Made by a program: the position numbers and the translations under genes | In this document: in pieces, positions 50,189 to 59,678 of the stretch | Position numbering within the stretch: the first letter of the stretch is position 1 | How the letters are laid out: each line of letters starts with the position of its first letter | Notes under the pieces: model-generated | The model's database searches: none | What the model was told of the DNA's origin: nothing | The model's input: only the letters and a program-made list of their open reading frames with translations | NCBI GenBank assembly: GCA_050186725.1 | Contig: JBFWYG010000002.1 | Location: 1 to 64,000, forward strand | Direction of reading: 5' to 3' | DNA from: JADJYF01 sp050186725 | Lineage (GTDB): Bacteria > Pseudomonadota > Gammaproteobacteria > Ga0077536 | Length of the DNA stretch: 64,000 nucleotides

Positions 50189-51745
50189 ATGATGATTTTC
50201 GATCGCGTGAAATCGCTGGACGCCATTCTCGCCACGGCCGAGAAGAAAGCCCTGCACCGGTCCCTCGGCGCCTTCCAGCTCACCATGCTCGGCATCGGCG
50301 CTGTGATCGGCACCGGCATCTTCGTGCTCACCGCGGAGGCCGCGCAGAAAGCCGGGCCGGGCATGATGGCGAGCTTCGTCATCGCCGGCGTGGTGTGCGC
50401 GGTGGCGGCGCTGTGCTACGCCGAGATGGCGGCCATGGTGCCGGTGTCAGGCTCGGCCTACACCTACAGCTACGCGGTCATGGGCGAGTTGGTCGCGTGG
50501 ATGGTGGGCTGGGCCCTGATCCTGGAATACGCGGTCGCGGCCGGTGCGGTCTCGGTAGGTTGGTCAGGTTACGTGGTCGGCCTCGCCAATCACCTGCTCG
50601 GCTGGGACATCCCGCCGGCGCTGGTCCGCGGTCCCTACGACGGCGGCATCGTCAACCTGCCGGCCGCGGCCATCGCCGTACTCGTGACCTGGCTTCTGGT
50701 GATCGGCACGCGTGAGAGCGCGCAGGTCAACGCCGTGCTGGTGGCGATCAAGGTGGTGGCGCTCGCGGCCTTCATCGCGCTTGCCGTGCCGGTCATCCAG
50801 ATGGACCACTTCACGCCCTTCGCGCCGCTCGGCTTCGCCGGCATCTCGGCCGCGGCGGCCTCGATCTTCTTCGCCTATGTCGGCTTCGATGCGGTCTCCA
50901 CCGCGGCCGAGGAGACCCGCGATCCCCAGCGCAACATGCCCATCGGCCTGGTAGGCTCGCTGGCCATCTGCACGGTGTTCTACCTGCTGGTGGCTGCGGG
51001 TGTGATCGGCAGCGTCGGCGCGCAGCCGGTGTTCGGCGCCGGCGGCGAACCGCTCTCACCCGGCAGCCTGGCGCTCACCGAGCAGTGCGCCGCCATCGAC
51101 GACGCCGCGGTGGTGTGCTCCAAGGAGGCGCTCGCCTGGACGCTGCGCTCCATCGGCTGGGCCCAGGTCGGCAACCTGGTCGGCTTGGCGGCCGGCCTCG
51201 CCCTGCCCTCCGTGATCCTGATGATGATGTTCGGCCAGACGCGCATCTTCTTCGTCATGAGCCGCGACGGCCTGCTGCCGCAACTCTTCTCGCGCATCCA
51301 CCCGCGCTACCACACGCCGCATGTGATCACGCTCTTGACCGGCGTGTTCGTCGCGCTGTTCGCCGCCTTCTTCCCGGTCGGCAAGCTGGCCGACATCTCG
51401 AACAGCGGCACGCTGTTCGCGTTCACCGCGGTGTCCATCGCCGTGCTGGTCCTGCGCCGCACCGAGCCTGGGCGTCGCCGCCCCTTCCGCACGCCGGCGG
51501 TGACCCTCATCGCGCCGCTCTCCATCCTCGGCTGCCTGTACCTCTTCTGGTCGCTCGGCGACGAAACCAAGCACATGTTCTATGCCTGGTCGGCGCTGGG
51601 ACTGGTGGTGTACTTCGGCTACAGCCGCGCGCGCAGCTTCGCCGGGCGCGGCGTGGTGGATGTGCACGAGGACGACGCCGACACCCCACCGCAGCCGGTG
51701 CCACCGCTGCCGGGGGTTCATACGCCGGGCGGCAAGGACGCGTAG
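50189..51745 (+). CDS. APC superfamily amino acid permease
   Basis: Predicted 518 residues, with about 12-14 membrane segments. The N-terminal LGAFQLTMLGIGAVIGTGIFVLTAEAAQKAGPG block is characteristic of cationic amino acid transporters (CAT/YfnA-like), and FFAYVGFDAVSTAAEETRDPQRNMPIG is the family's intracellular signature. A loop with two Cys (EQCAAIDDAAVVCSKE) between membrane segments is likely periplasmic and may be disulfide-linked. Two adjacent ATGs (50189 and 50192) can serve as start. Substrate is an amino acid or polyamine. Confidence 0.92.
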   Translation: MMIFDRVKSLDAILATAEKKALHRSLGAFQLTMLGIGAVIGTGIFVLTAEAAQKAGPGMMASFVIAGVVCAVAALCYAEMAAMVPVSGSAYTYSYAVMGELVAWMVGWALILEYAVAAGAVSVGWSGYVVGLANHLLGWDIPPALVRGPYDGGIVNLPAAAIAVLVTWLLVIGTRESAQVNAVLVAIKVVALAAFIALAVPVIQMDHFTPFAPLGFAGISAAAASIFFAYVGFDAVSTAAEETRDPQRNMPIGLVGSLAICTVFYLLVAAGVIGSVGAQPVFGAGGEPLSPGSLALTEQCAAIDDAAVVCSKEALAWTLRSIGWAQVGNLVGLAAGLALPSVILMMMFGQTRIFFVMSRDGLLPQLFSRIHPRYHTPHVITLLTGVFVALFAAFFPVGKLADISNSGTLFAFTAVSIAVLVLRRTEPGRRRPFRTPAVTLIAPLSILGCLYLFWSLGDETKHMFYAWSALGLVVYFGYSRARSFAGRGVVDVHEDDADTPPQPVPPLPGVHTPGGKDA

Positions 51746-51758
51746 GCCACACATCGTC

Positions 51759-51778
51759 ATGCCTGCGAAAGCAGGCAT
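51759..51778. repeat. Palindromic repeat element, ATGCCTGC-GAAA-GCAGGCAT
   Basis: Perfect 8-bp arms with a GAAA tetraloop, flanked by GTC and CCATG. This is a variant of a dispersed element widely seen in proteobacteria (core CCCGCGAAAGCGGG). It sits between the convergent permease and ettA and may terminate both. Confidence 0.65.
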
Positions 51779-51834
51779 CCATGTGCGCCTCAGAGCGCCC
51801 GCGCCGCGGACACGGCCTGGGCGGCCGTCTGATC

Positions 51835-53508
51835 TCAGCGCACCACCGGCTTGAACTTGATCCGATGCGGCTTGTCGGCCTCGTCGCCGAGGCGGCGCTT
51901 ACGGTCGGCCTCGTAGTCGGCGTAGTTGCCGGGGAACCACTCCACGTGGCTGTCGCCCTCGAAGGCGAGCATATGGGTGGCGATACGATCAAGGAACCAG
52001 CGGTCGTGGGAGATCACCACCACGCAGCCGGGGAAGTTCAGTAGCGCCTCTTCCAGCGCGCGCAGCGTCTCGATGTCGAGATCGTTGGTCGGCTCGTCGA
52101 GCAACAGCACGTTGCCGCCGGCGAGCAGCACCTTGGCGAGATGCACGCGGTTGCGCTCACCGCCCGAGAGCAGGCCGATCTGTTTCTGCTGGTCCGTGCC
52201 CTTGAAATTGAAACGCCCGCAGTAGGCGCGCGACTGCACCTCGTAGTCCTCGATGCGCAGCACGTCCTGGCCGCCCGCGATCTCCTGGAACACGGTGTTC
52301 TTGTCGTTCAAGGTGTCGCGACTCTGGTCGACGTAGGCGAACTTCACCGTCTCGCCGACACGAATCGAACCGCCGTCCGGCTGCTCCTGCCCGGTCAGCA
52401 TCTTGAACAGCGTGGACTTGCCGGCGCCGTTCGCGCCGATCACGCCGACGATGCCGCCCGGCGGCAGGCTGAAGCTCAAGCCGTCGATCAGCAGGCGATC
52501 GCCGTAGGCCTTCTTCAGATCCGTCGCCTCGATCACGACGTCGCCGAGCCGCGGGCCGGGCGGGATGTAGATCTCGTTGGTCTCGTTGCGGCTCTGGAAT
52601 TCCTTGGACTGCAGTTCCTCGAAGCGCGCGAGACGGGCGCGGCTCTTGGCCTGTCGTCCCTTGGCGCCCTGGCGCACCCATTCGAGTTCCGCGGCAATCG
52701 TCTTGCGATGCGCGGCCTGTTCGCGCTCTTCCTGCTTCAGGCGCGCTTCCTTCTGCTCGAGCCAGGAGGAGTAGTTGCCCTGCCAGGGAATGCCGTGGCC
52801 GCGATCGAGTTCCAGGATCCAGCCCGCGACGTTGTCGAGGAAGTAGCGATCGTGGGTCACCGCGACCACCGTGCCGGCGTACTTCTCGAGATAACGCTCG
52901 AGCCACGCCACCGACTCCGCGTCGAGATGGTTGGTCGGTTCGTCGAGCAGCAGCATCTCGGGCTCGGACAGCAGCAGCCGGCAGAGCGCGACGCGGCGGC
53001 GCTCACCACCGGAGAGCTTGCTGACGTCGGCATCCCAGGGCGGCAGGCGCAGCGCGTCGGCGGCCACTTCGAGCTTGCGGTCCACTTCCCAGCCGCCGAC
53101 CGCGTCTATCTTGTTCTGCAACTCGCCCTGCTCTTCGAGCAGCGCGTTCATCTCGTCGTCGCTCATGGGCTCGGCGAACTTCATCGAGATCTCGTTGAAA
53201 CGCTCGAGCAGCTTGATGGTCTCGCCCAAGCCCTCTTCGACGTTGCCGCGCACGGTCTTGCTCGCGTCGAGTTGGGGTTCCTGCGGCAGGTAGCCGATCT
53301 TCAGTCCCTTGAGCGGCGTGGCCTCGCCTTCGATCTCCTTGTCGATGCCGGCCATGATGCGCAGCAAGGTGGACTTGCCCGCGCCGTTCAGACCGAGCAC
53401 GCCGATCTTGGCGCCGGGGAAGAAGGACAGGGAAATGTCGCGCAGGATGTGGCGCTTGGGCGGCACGACCTTGCCGACCCGGTGCATCTGGAAAACGTAT
53501 TGAGCCAT
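51835..53508 (-). CDS. ettA: Energy-dependent translational throttle protein EttA (ABC-F ATPase)
   Basis: Predicted 557 residues with two ABC ATPase domains and no membrane part. Both domains are intact: GLNGAGKST with LSGGERRRVALCRLLLSEPEMLLLDEPTN-type signature and Walker B, then GANGAGKST with LSGGERNRVHLAKVLL. The 555-560 residue length, the arm/linker region (around 95-120 and 235-290) and the opening MAQYVFQMHRVGKVVPPKRHILRDISLSFFPGAKIGV are EttA's own. It binds the ribosomal E site and gates elongation by ATP/ADP ratio. Monocistronic, with a good promoter. Confidence 0.96.
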   Translation of the reverse strand: MAQYVFQMHRVGKVVPPKRHILRDISLSFFPGAKIGVLGLNGAGKSTLLRIMAGIDKEIEGEATPLKGLKIGYLPQEPQLDASKTVRGNVEEGLGETIKLLERFNEISMKFAEPMSDDEMNALLEEQGELQNKIDAVGGWEVDRKLEVAADALRLPPWDADVSKLSGGERRRVALCRLLLSEPEMLLLDEPTNHLDAESVAWLERYLEKYAGTVVAVTHDRYFLDNVAGWILELDRGHGIPWQGNYSSWLEQKEARLKQEEREQAAHRKTIAAELEWVRQGAKGRQAKSRARLARFEELQSKEFQSRNETNEIYIPPGPRLGDVVIEATDLKKAYGDRLLIDGLSFSLPPGGIVGVIGANGAGKSTLFKMLTGQEQPDGGSIRVGETVKFAYVDQSRDTLNDKNTVFQEIAGGQDVLRIEDYEVQSRAYCGRFNFKGTDQQKQIGLLSGGERNRVHLAKVLLAGGNVLLLDEPTNDLDIETLRALEEALLNFPGCVVVISHDRWFLDRIATHMLAFEGDSHVEWFPGNYADYEADRKRRLGDEADKPHRIKFKPVVR

Positions 53509-53567
53509 AGCGGGAAACTTGCAACCTCGAACACTGGATGAGCCGCGCGCGGTCGCGCGCGACGTCC

Positions 53568-53595
53568 ATGATAGAGGCTTTTAGGGGCTTGTCAC
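53568..53595 (-). promoter_or_regulatory. Sigma-70 promoter for ettA
   Basis: On the minus strand GTGACA (53595-53590) and TATCAT (53573-53568) are 16 bases apart, each one mismatch from consensus. The ettA start is 59 bases downstream. The -35 box overlaps the outer edge of the upstream gene's terminator stem. Confidence 0.6.
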
Positions 53596-53624
53596 TCGCG
53601 GCAGTGAGCGCCGCCGCGAGTGAC
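53591..53624 (-). terminator. Hairpin terminator of the PQQ dehydrogenase gene
   Basis: Perfect 12-bp arms (GTCACTCGCGGC / GCCGCGAGTGAC) with a 10-base loop lie 6 bases beyond the stop codon. It overlaps the ettA -35 box. Confidence 0.6.
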
Positions 53625-53630
53625 CGCGGC

Positions 53631-55721
53631 CTACTTCGCGGCGGTCGCGTTGCCGGCCAGCGCCTTGCGCGCCTGGGACCGGATGTAGTGCGTGAGCCCG
53701 TCCAGTTCCTTGTCGGTGAAGTCCTTGAAGCGCGGCATGCCGAGCGGCAGTCGCACGCCGTCAACCAGCACCTGCTTGAGCGCCTCCTTGTTCAGCACCA
53801 CCGGTGACTCGCGCAGGTCCGGGGCCGCGCCGCCCGACACCACGCCGCCGCCGTGGCACAGGAAGCAGGACTGGGCATAGACGTGCTGACCGTAGGCCAC
53901 CTTGTCAGCGTCGAGCTTCAGATCCGGCACGTCGACCGGCTTGGCGAAGGCCGGCGGCGGCGACGGCGGCAGGGGCGTCTTGCCATCCAGCACGAAGGTC
54001 ACCAGGCGCCGCGGATGCACGCGGTACTTCCAGCCGTGCTGCGCGGCCAGCGTGCCCGAGATCTGGCCGGCGCCGCCCCAGCCGACCAGAAGCGACACAT
54101 GCTGCTTGCCGTCGACCGTGTAGGTCACCGGCGGCGCCGAGATGCCGAGCCCCATGTTCTGCGACCACAGCTTCTTGCCGTCGCGCGCGTCGAAGGCGGC
54201 GAACTCGCCGCTCGCCATGCCCTCGAACACCAGGTTGCCCTTGGTGGTCATGGTGCCGGCGTTCCACTGCGGCGGCAGGTCCACTTTCCACACCTGCTTC
54301 TGGTTGATCGGATCCCAGGCCTGCAGGAAGCCCTTGCCGGAATCGGCCGGCGCGTCCTCGGTGCCGAACTCGACGCCGACCGACACGTAGAAGTTGGGCG
54401 ACTGCCAGCCCTCCATCTTCACGCTCTTGTCCTTCCAGGTGGCGGGCATGTCGATGGTCGGGATGTAGACCAGGCCGGTGTTGGGGTTGTAGGACATCGC
54501 GTGCCAGCTGTGCGCGCCGAAGGGGCTCGGCCACACGGTCTCCTCGCCGTCCTCGTAGCGCGCGCCCTTCACCTCGACCGGACGACCGGTCTTCAGATCG
54601 ATGCGCTCCGCCCAGGTGACCTTGGCAATCTTCTCCGCCGACAGGAGTTCACCGTTGGCGCGGTTGATGACGTAGAAGAAACCGTTCTTCGGCGCGTGCA
54701 TCAGCGCCTTCACGGTCTGCCCGCCGTATTTCAGGTCGGCCAGCGTGATGTCCATGTTGGAGTTGTAGTCCCAGGTCTCGCCGGGATTGGTCTGGTAGTG
54801 CCACTTGTACTCCCCGGTGTCGGCATCGAGCGCGACGATGGAACAGAGGAACAGGTTGTCGCCGCCGCCGGGACTCCTGATCTTCTGATTCCATGGCGAG
54901 CCGTTGCCAGTGCCGATCAGCACCTGGTTGAACTCGGCGTCGTACGTCAGTCCGTTCCAGGTGTTGCCGCCGCCGCCGTGCTTCCACCATTCGCCGGTCC
55001 AGGTCTTGGCCGCCATCTCCATGGCCTTGTCCTCGAAACCGTCCGACGGATTGCCGGGCACGATCCAGAAGCGCCAGGCCTGCTTGCCGGTCTCGATGTC
55101 ATAGGCGGTGACATAGCCGCGCGCGGCCGAGTGCTCGGTGCCGCCATTGCCAATCAGCACCTTGTCGCGGAACACCTTGGGCGCGCCGGTGATGTAGTAC
55201 GGTCGGCGTGGGTCGATGGTCTGGGTCTCCCACAGCATCTTGCCGGTCTTGGCGTCGAGCGCGACGAGCCGCCCGTCGATGGTGGAGACGATCAGCTTGC
55301 CCTTGTAGAAGGCCGGACCGCGGTTCGAGTCCCACATGATCTTCAGGCGCTCGCCGGCGTGCTCGATGGACTTCGGGTCGTACTCCCACAGGAGCTTGCC
55401 GGTCTTCGCGTCCACAGCGCGCGCCACGCTGTAGCTGCCGGTGAAATAGATCACGCCGTCGACCACCAGCGGCGTGGCGAGCAGCGAGCGATCGTTCGGC
55501 AAGTCCAGGCTCCAGGCCACGCCCAGGCGCTTCACCGTGTCGGTATTGATCTGGTCCAGCGGGCTGTAGCGCTGCTCATTCGAGTTGCGTCCGTAGGCCA
55601 GCCAGTTGCTGCCATCGCCAAGCTCGGCGATCGCCTTGTCGTCGACTACCGTGCCCGCGCCGTGGGCATTGAGCGCGGTCGCCAACAGCGCGGCGCCCCA
55701 CTTTCCGTGAGTCCAAGCCAT
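53631..55721 (-). CDS. PQQ-dependent alcohol dehydrogenase-like quinohemoprotein
   Basis: Predicted 696 residues, exported (signal peptide about 1-22). Residues 30-590 form an eight-bladed PQQ propeller with W-motif repeats and the conserved catalytic Asp D318 (ETWDYNSN); N320 occupies the place where lanthanide-type enzymes have a second Asp, favouring Ca2+. A cytochrome c domain follows, with heme site C619-F-L-C622-H623 and probable axial Met M662 (PLGMPRF). This is the layout of type II quinohemoprotein alcohol dehydrogenases. The vicinal Cys-Cys ring of typical members is absent: only three Cys exist, at 293, 619 and 622. Exact alcohol unknown. Confidence 0.92.
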   Translation of the reverse strand: MAWTHGKWGAALLATALNAHGAGTVVDDKAIAELGDGSNWLAYGRNSNEQRYSPLDQINTDTVKRLGVAWSLDLPNDRSLLATPLVVDGVIYFTGSYSVARAVDAKTGKLLWEYDPKSIEHAGERLKIMWDSNRGPAFYKGKLIVSTIDGRLVALDAKTGKMLWETQTIDPRRPYYITGAPKVFRDKVLIGNGGTEHSAARGYVTAYDIETGKQAWRFWIVPGNPSDGFEDKAMEMAAKTWTGEWWKHGGGGNTWNGLTYDAEFNQVLIGTGNGSPWNQKIRSPGGGDNLFLCSIVALDADTGEYKWHYQTNPGETWDYNSNMDITLADLKYGGQTVKALMHAPKNGFFYVINRANGELLSAEKIAKVTWAERIDLKTGRPVEVKGARYEDGEETVWPSPFGAHSWHAMSYNPNTGLVYIPTIDMPATWKDKSVKMEGWQSPNFYVSVGVEFGTEDAPADSGKGFLQAWDPINQKQVWKVDLPPQWNAGTMTTKGNLVFEGMASGEFAAFDARDGKKLWSQNMGLGISAPPVTYTVDGKQHVSLLVGWGGAGQISGTLAAQHGWKYRVHPRRLVTFVLDGKTPLPPSPPPAFAKPVDVPDLKLDADKVAYGQHVYAQSCFLCHGGGVVSGGAAPDLRESPVVLNKEALKQVLVDGVRLPLGMPRFKDFTDKELDGLTHYIRSQARKALAGNATAAK

Positions 55722-55786
55722 GAGATTCTCCCCTCGATGCGATTATTCTGCGCACGCACGGCGGACCTGCGCGCGCGTGCCGCCCT

Positions 55787-55792
55787 ACTATA
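55787..55792 (-). promoter_or_regulatory. Candidate -10 box for the PQQ dehydrogenase gene
   Basis: TATAGT on the minus strand, 65 bases upstream of the start codon, in the gap shared with the divergent DUF364 gene. No clear -35 box. Confidence 0.4.
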
Positions 55793-55888
55793 AGGCGACG
55801 GCGCGAAGCGTCACCACCACCGTCTCGCGCTAGCCGTGAGAGCAGTGCGCCCGCCTCCACTATCGATAGCGAGAAACAGGAAAACGGC

Positions 55889-56731
55889 ATGGGAATCCGC
55901 CACGAACTCGTCGCCCTCGCCCGCCGCATGGCGGCCGCGTTGTCCCTCCCGCCGGTGGCTGACGCCTTCATCGCCGATCCCGATCCCGCGCTGAAGCAGA
56001 ACACCGAGTTCGGCCTGCTTGCCCTGGCCGACGGCAGCGCTGGCCTGTACTACGCCTGGCTCGGGGCGAGCCAGGCCGACATGCCGGGGCGGTTCTCGCC
56101 GGCCGCGCTGCGCGGGCTGCCGGCCCTGGAAGCCGCCGAACTCGTGTTGGGAGACGACGACGGACTGCGCTCGCTCGGCGTCGCCGCTCTGAACGCCTTG
56201 ACCGAGCATCTCTACCGGCGCGCGGGCTTCGCGCCGCCGCCGGCGACCGATTCCTTCGGCGGCCTCACGCTCGAGGCCGGCGACCGGCTCGGAATGATCG
56301 GCTACTTCCCGCCGCTCGCGGCGCGGGCCCGCGCGGAAGGCGTGCCCACCTACGTGGTGGAACGCAAGGCGCACCTGCTCGGGCGGGATGGCAGCGTCGA
56401 GGTGGCCCTCGACCCGCGCCCACTCAGCGTCTGCAACAAGGTCATCTGCACCGGCGCCACGCTGCTGAACGACTCCCTGGACGAGATGCTGGGGTACTGC
56501 GCGAAGGACGCAGAGGTCGCGCTTGTTGGGCCGACGGTAGGTTTCTTCCCCGACCCTCTGTTCGCGCGCGGCGTGCGCCTGGTAGCGGGCACGCGCCTGC
56601 TGGACAGCACCACCGCGGAGGCATGCCTGGCGCGGAATGAGAAGTTCGGCGACTGCGCGCAGCGCACGATTATCAGGCGTGAAGACTATCCGGGCTTCGA
56701 TGTCTTGCTGGCACGCGCGGTCGCCAGATAG
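55889..56731 (+). CDS. DUF364-like protein
   Basis: Predicted 280 residues. A central IGYFPPLAARARAEGVPTYVVERK segment and the C-terminal ATLLNDSLDEMLGYCAKDAEVALVGPTVGFFPDPLFARGV resemble the DUF364 family, a domain proposed to chelate heavy metals. The start follows AGGA. Four Cys (in CNKVICTG, GYC and two near the end) may bind metal. The gene is divergent from the PQQ dehydrogenase, whose metal need is at least suggestive of a relation, but this is inference. An MMPL exporter follows at 196 bases. Confidence 0.72.
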   Translation: MGIRHELVALARRMAAALSLPPVADAFIADPDPALKQNTEFGLLALADGSAGLYYAWLGASQADMPGRFSPAALRGLPALEAAELVLGDDDGLRSLGVAALNALTEHLYRRAGFAPPPATDSFGGLTLEAGDRLGMIGYFPPLAARARAEGVPTYVVERKAHLLGRDGSVEVALDPRPLSVCNKVICTGATLLNDSLDEMLGYCAKDAEVALVGPTVGFFPDPLFARGVRLVAGTRLLDSTTAEACLARNEKFGDCAQRTIIRREDYPGFDVLLARAVAR

Positions 56732-56927
56732 CCGGGCCCCTGATTCGGCAGCGCCGGCCTGCCGTCTTTCAGGGGGGTGGCACGGCACCTATGCAAGGGC
56801 CGGCAAGCGCGCTAGCTTTGCCTTCAGGACGATCTAGGGACGGCCAGGTCAGGGAGACTGACCCGCGCTACGCCTTCGGGCTGGTCTCGCGCATGGGCCG
56901 ACTCACCACTCAACGGAGGTCGTGCTC

Positions 56928-59336
56928 GTGACGTTACGCCATCGCTTCGCCGCGCTCATCATCAATAACCGCGCCATCTCGTTCGGCATTCTCATGCTGA
57001 TCACCGCGTTCTTCGCCTATGGCCTGAAGGACGTGCAGATCAGGACGATCTTCTCCGACCTGTTCCCCAAGGATCACGAGTTCGTCAAGACCTACATGGA
57101 TCATGGGAACTTTGGTAACCCGCTCACGGTTACCATCATGATCAAGCATAAGAACGGCGACATCTACAACGCCGAGACCTTGGCCAAGGTGTACCGCATG
57201 ACGCGGGACATCGACCTCACGCCCTCGGTCGATCACGATCAGATCCTGTCGCTGGCCTCCGAGAAGGCGCGCTACGCCGAAGCCACGCCGGACGGCGTGG
57301 ACATGAAACCGATGATGGAGGACACCGCGCCCGACACGCCGGAGGAACTCGAGGAGTTCCGCAAGCGGGTCGACCGCTCGAACAACGTGCGCAAGTTCCT
57401 CATCTCCGAGGACGAGAGCGCCACGCTGATCACGGCGACCTTCATCGAGTTTCACCTCGACTACGGTGTCACCTTCCGCTTCATCCAGGACATGGTCGAA
57501 CGCGAGCGTGACGCCAACCACGAGATCTACGCTGCCGGCCAGCCGATGCTGACCGGTTGGGTCTACACCTACCAGCGCCAGATGCTGATGATTTTCGGCG
57601 TCACCGCCGGACTGCTGGTGCTGTCGCTGGTGTTCTACATGCGCAACGTGCCCGGCGTGGTGGCGCCGATCTTCGTCAGCGTGATCGGTGGCATCTGGGG
57701 CTTCGGCCTGACCGGCTGGATCAAGCAGCCCATCGAACCGCTGATCATGGTGGTGCCGATGCTGCTGGTCGCGCGCGCCTTCTCGCACTGCGTGCAGTAC
57801 CTGGAGCGCTTCTACGAGGTGCTCTACGAGGTCGGGGACAAGAAGAAGGCGGCGACGGTGTCGCTCGGCGTGATGATGGCGCCCGGCATCCTCGGCATCG
57901 TGACCGACATGATGTGCCTGTTCCTGATCGCCATCGCGCCGATTCCTGTCATGGAGCGTTTCGCGATCTTCTGTGGCTTCTGGGCGCTGATCCTCATTCC
58001 GACCGACGTGTTCCTCGCCTCGATCCTGGCCTCCTACCTGCCCACGCCGCGTAACGTGGACGTGCTGACCGGCAAGACCGACCGTGTGACCTGGCACACG
58101 CGGCTGATCGGTGTGCTCGGACGGGCCGCCAAGCTGAGTCATGGCAAATTGGCACCGGTCACCAGCGTGTTCTTCGTGCTGCTGTTCGCCGGCGGCTTCT
58201 ACGTGCAGTCGCTGATGAAGGTCGGCAACCCGGTGGAAGGCTCCAACCTGCTGTTCGACGGATCGGAATTCAATACCGCGGTGCGCGCCGTCAATTCGCA
58301 CTTTCCAGGGCTGATGACGCTCGAGATCGTGTTCGAAGGCAAGGGCGGCAAGGAGTCCCCGCGCATCCTGCAGCAACCGCAGACCATTCACACCATGCTC
58401 GACATCCAGCGCCGCCTGGAGTCCTACGAAAACCCACCGGAGGCAACCCTGACCTTCGCCGACTACCTGCCGGAAGCGAGTCGCATTTTCGCCGGCGGCA
58501 ACCCCAAGTGGTCGCCGCTGGACGTGAGCGAAGACGCGACCAACGGCGCGGTCAACGCGCTGCTGCTGGGCTCGAGTCCCAAGGCCTACAGCCACGTCAT
58601 GGACTTCACCCTGCAGAACGGCACGCTCTCGCTCTGGTACAAGAACAACAAGCAGGACACCGTCGATCTGGCCCTGCGCCAGGCGCACGAGGTGCTGAGC
58701 GAAGTCGGGACCGATTTTCCCGACTTCCGCATCCGCATGGCGACCGGCGCCATCGCGCTCCAGCAGTCGGTCAACGACGTGGTGGCGACCAATCGCCTGA
58801 CCATCCTGGCGTCCTTGAACGTGCTGATCCTGATAGTCTGCAGCCTGGCCTACCGCTCGGTGGTCGCGGGTATCATCCTGCTGATCCCGGTCAACCTGTC
58901 CAACGTGCTGCTCGACGCCACCATGGTCGGTCTCGGCATCGGCCTGGACGTCAACAGCCTGCCCATTGCTTCCATCGGCATCGGGGTCGGCATCGACTAC
59001 GGCATCTACCTGCTGTCGCGCATGTGCGAGGAGTTCCAGGACAGCGGCCACTATGGCGAAGCGATCGACAAGGCCATCACCACCTCGGGCAAGGCCATCA
59101 CCTTCACCGCGAGCATCGTGCTGCTCAGCATCCTGCCGTGGTATTTCCTGTCGGACCTGAAATTCCTGTCCGACATGGGCCTGCTGCTGGTCATGGTCAT
59201 GACCATCAACATGGTCATCTCGCTGCTCGTGCTGCCGCTCCTGGTGTGGTGGATCAAGCCGCGCTTCATCGCCTCCGAGCACCAGCTGATCTCGGAGAAG
59301 ATCGACTACAGCGCCCACGCCGCCGGTCTTTCCTGA
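56928..59336 (+). CDS. RND superfamily / MMPL-type exporter (paralogue of the 37.3-kb gene)
   Basis: Predicted 802 residues from the GTG at 56928, which sits 8 bases after GGAGG; the upstream GTG at 56922 is only 2 bases from it. The structure matches the exporter at 37.3 kb nearly throughout, e.g. NFGNPLTVTIMIKHKNGDIYN and GVGIDYGIYLLSRMCEEF in both. Twelve membrane helices and two periplasmic domains are predicted. Substrates of such proteins are usually lipids. An additional, distinct MMPL gene starts after 342 bases. Confidence 0.92.
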   Translation: MTLRHRFAALIINNRAISFGILMLITAFFAYGLKDVQIRTIFSDLFPKDHEFVKTYMDHGNFGNPLTVTIMIKHKNGDIYNAETLAKVYRMTRDIDLTPSVDHDQILSLASEKARYAEATPDGVDMKPMMEDTAPDTPEELEEFRKRVDRSNNVRKFLISEDESATLITATFIEFHLDYGVTFRFIQDMVERERDANHEIYAAGQPMLTGWVYTYQRQMLMIFGVTAGLLVLSLVFYMRNVPGVVAPIFVSVIGGIWGFGLTGWIKQPIEPLIMVVPMLLVARAFSHCVQYLERFYEVLYEVGDKKKAATVSLGVMMAPGILGIVTDMMCLFLIAIAPIPVMERFAIFCGFWALILIPTDVFLASILASYLPTPRNVDVLTGKTDRVTWHTRLIGVLGRAAKLSHGKLAPVTSVFFVLLFAGGFYVQSLMKVGNPVEGSNLLFDGSEFNTAVRAVNSHFPGLMTLEIVFEGKGGKESPRILQQPQTIHTMLDIQRRLESYENPPEATLTFADYLPEASRIFAGGNPKWSPLDVSEDATNGAVNALLLGSSPKAYSHVMDFTLQNGTLSLWYKNNKQDTVDLALRQAHEVLSEVGTDFPDFRIRMATGAIALQQSVNDVVATNRLTILASLNVLILIVCSLAYRSVVAGIILLIPVNLSNVLLDATMVGLGIGLDVNSLPIASIGIGVGIDYGIYLLSRMCEEFQDSGHYGEAIDKAITTSGKAITFTASIVLLSILPWYFLSDLKFLSDMGLLLVMVMTINMVISLLVLPLLVWWIKPRFIASEHQLISEKIDYSAHAAGLS

Positions 59337-59678
59337 CGACCGGGCCCTGCCGTCCCGTCCTGCCCTGCACAGAGCCGAGGGGCAGGGCGGGCGACCTCCC
59401 GTCCCACCCCGACCGGGACGTCGCGGCTGTCCCCGCGACGCCGGGGTGATCGGGTATCATTGACCGCCGCTACGCGCGCTTCGTCGTGCCTGCCGACCGC
59501 CCGGCGCGGACGCCGGGTCGCGCCAGGCGCGTGGCCGTTTCGCCTTGATTCGTCCTGCCGGCACGTCCGCCAGGCGACCGGCGACGTCGGCCTGCTCCCG
59601 TGGACACTGACCGCCGAGTCGAAAGGTCGACACACACCGCATGTTCATCCTTGCCGTTGGCGCGGGCGCGCCCTTGTC
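59337..59678. other. 342-base intergenic region between two MMPL genes
   Basis: I see no gene here. The frame of the next gene is open back to a TTG at 59460, but that stretch is Arg-rich, lacks a ribosome-binding site and does not resemble a membrane protein N terminus. A GC-rich imperfect stem (about 59358-59390) may terminate the previous gene. TATCAT near 59456 could be a -10 box. Confidence 0.4.

Noticed and set aside
56934..59318. 794-codon minus-strand frame opposite the second MMPL exporter
   Set aside because: Same artefact as above. The parallel frame opposite the paralogue only reflects the shared coding sequence.
59460..59678. N-terminal extension of the third MMPL exporter from a TTG at 59460
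   Set aside because: The extra 73 residues are Arg-rich and would place a soluble segment before the first membrane helix. The ATG at 59679 gives the usual MMPL start.
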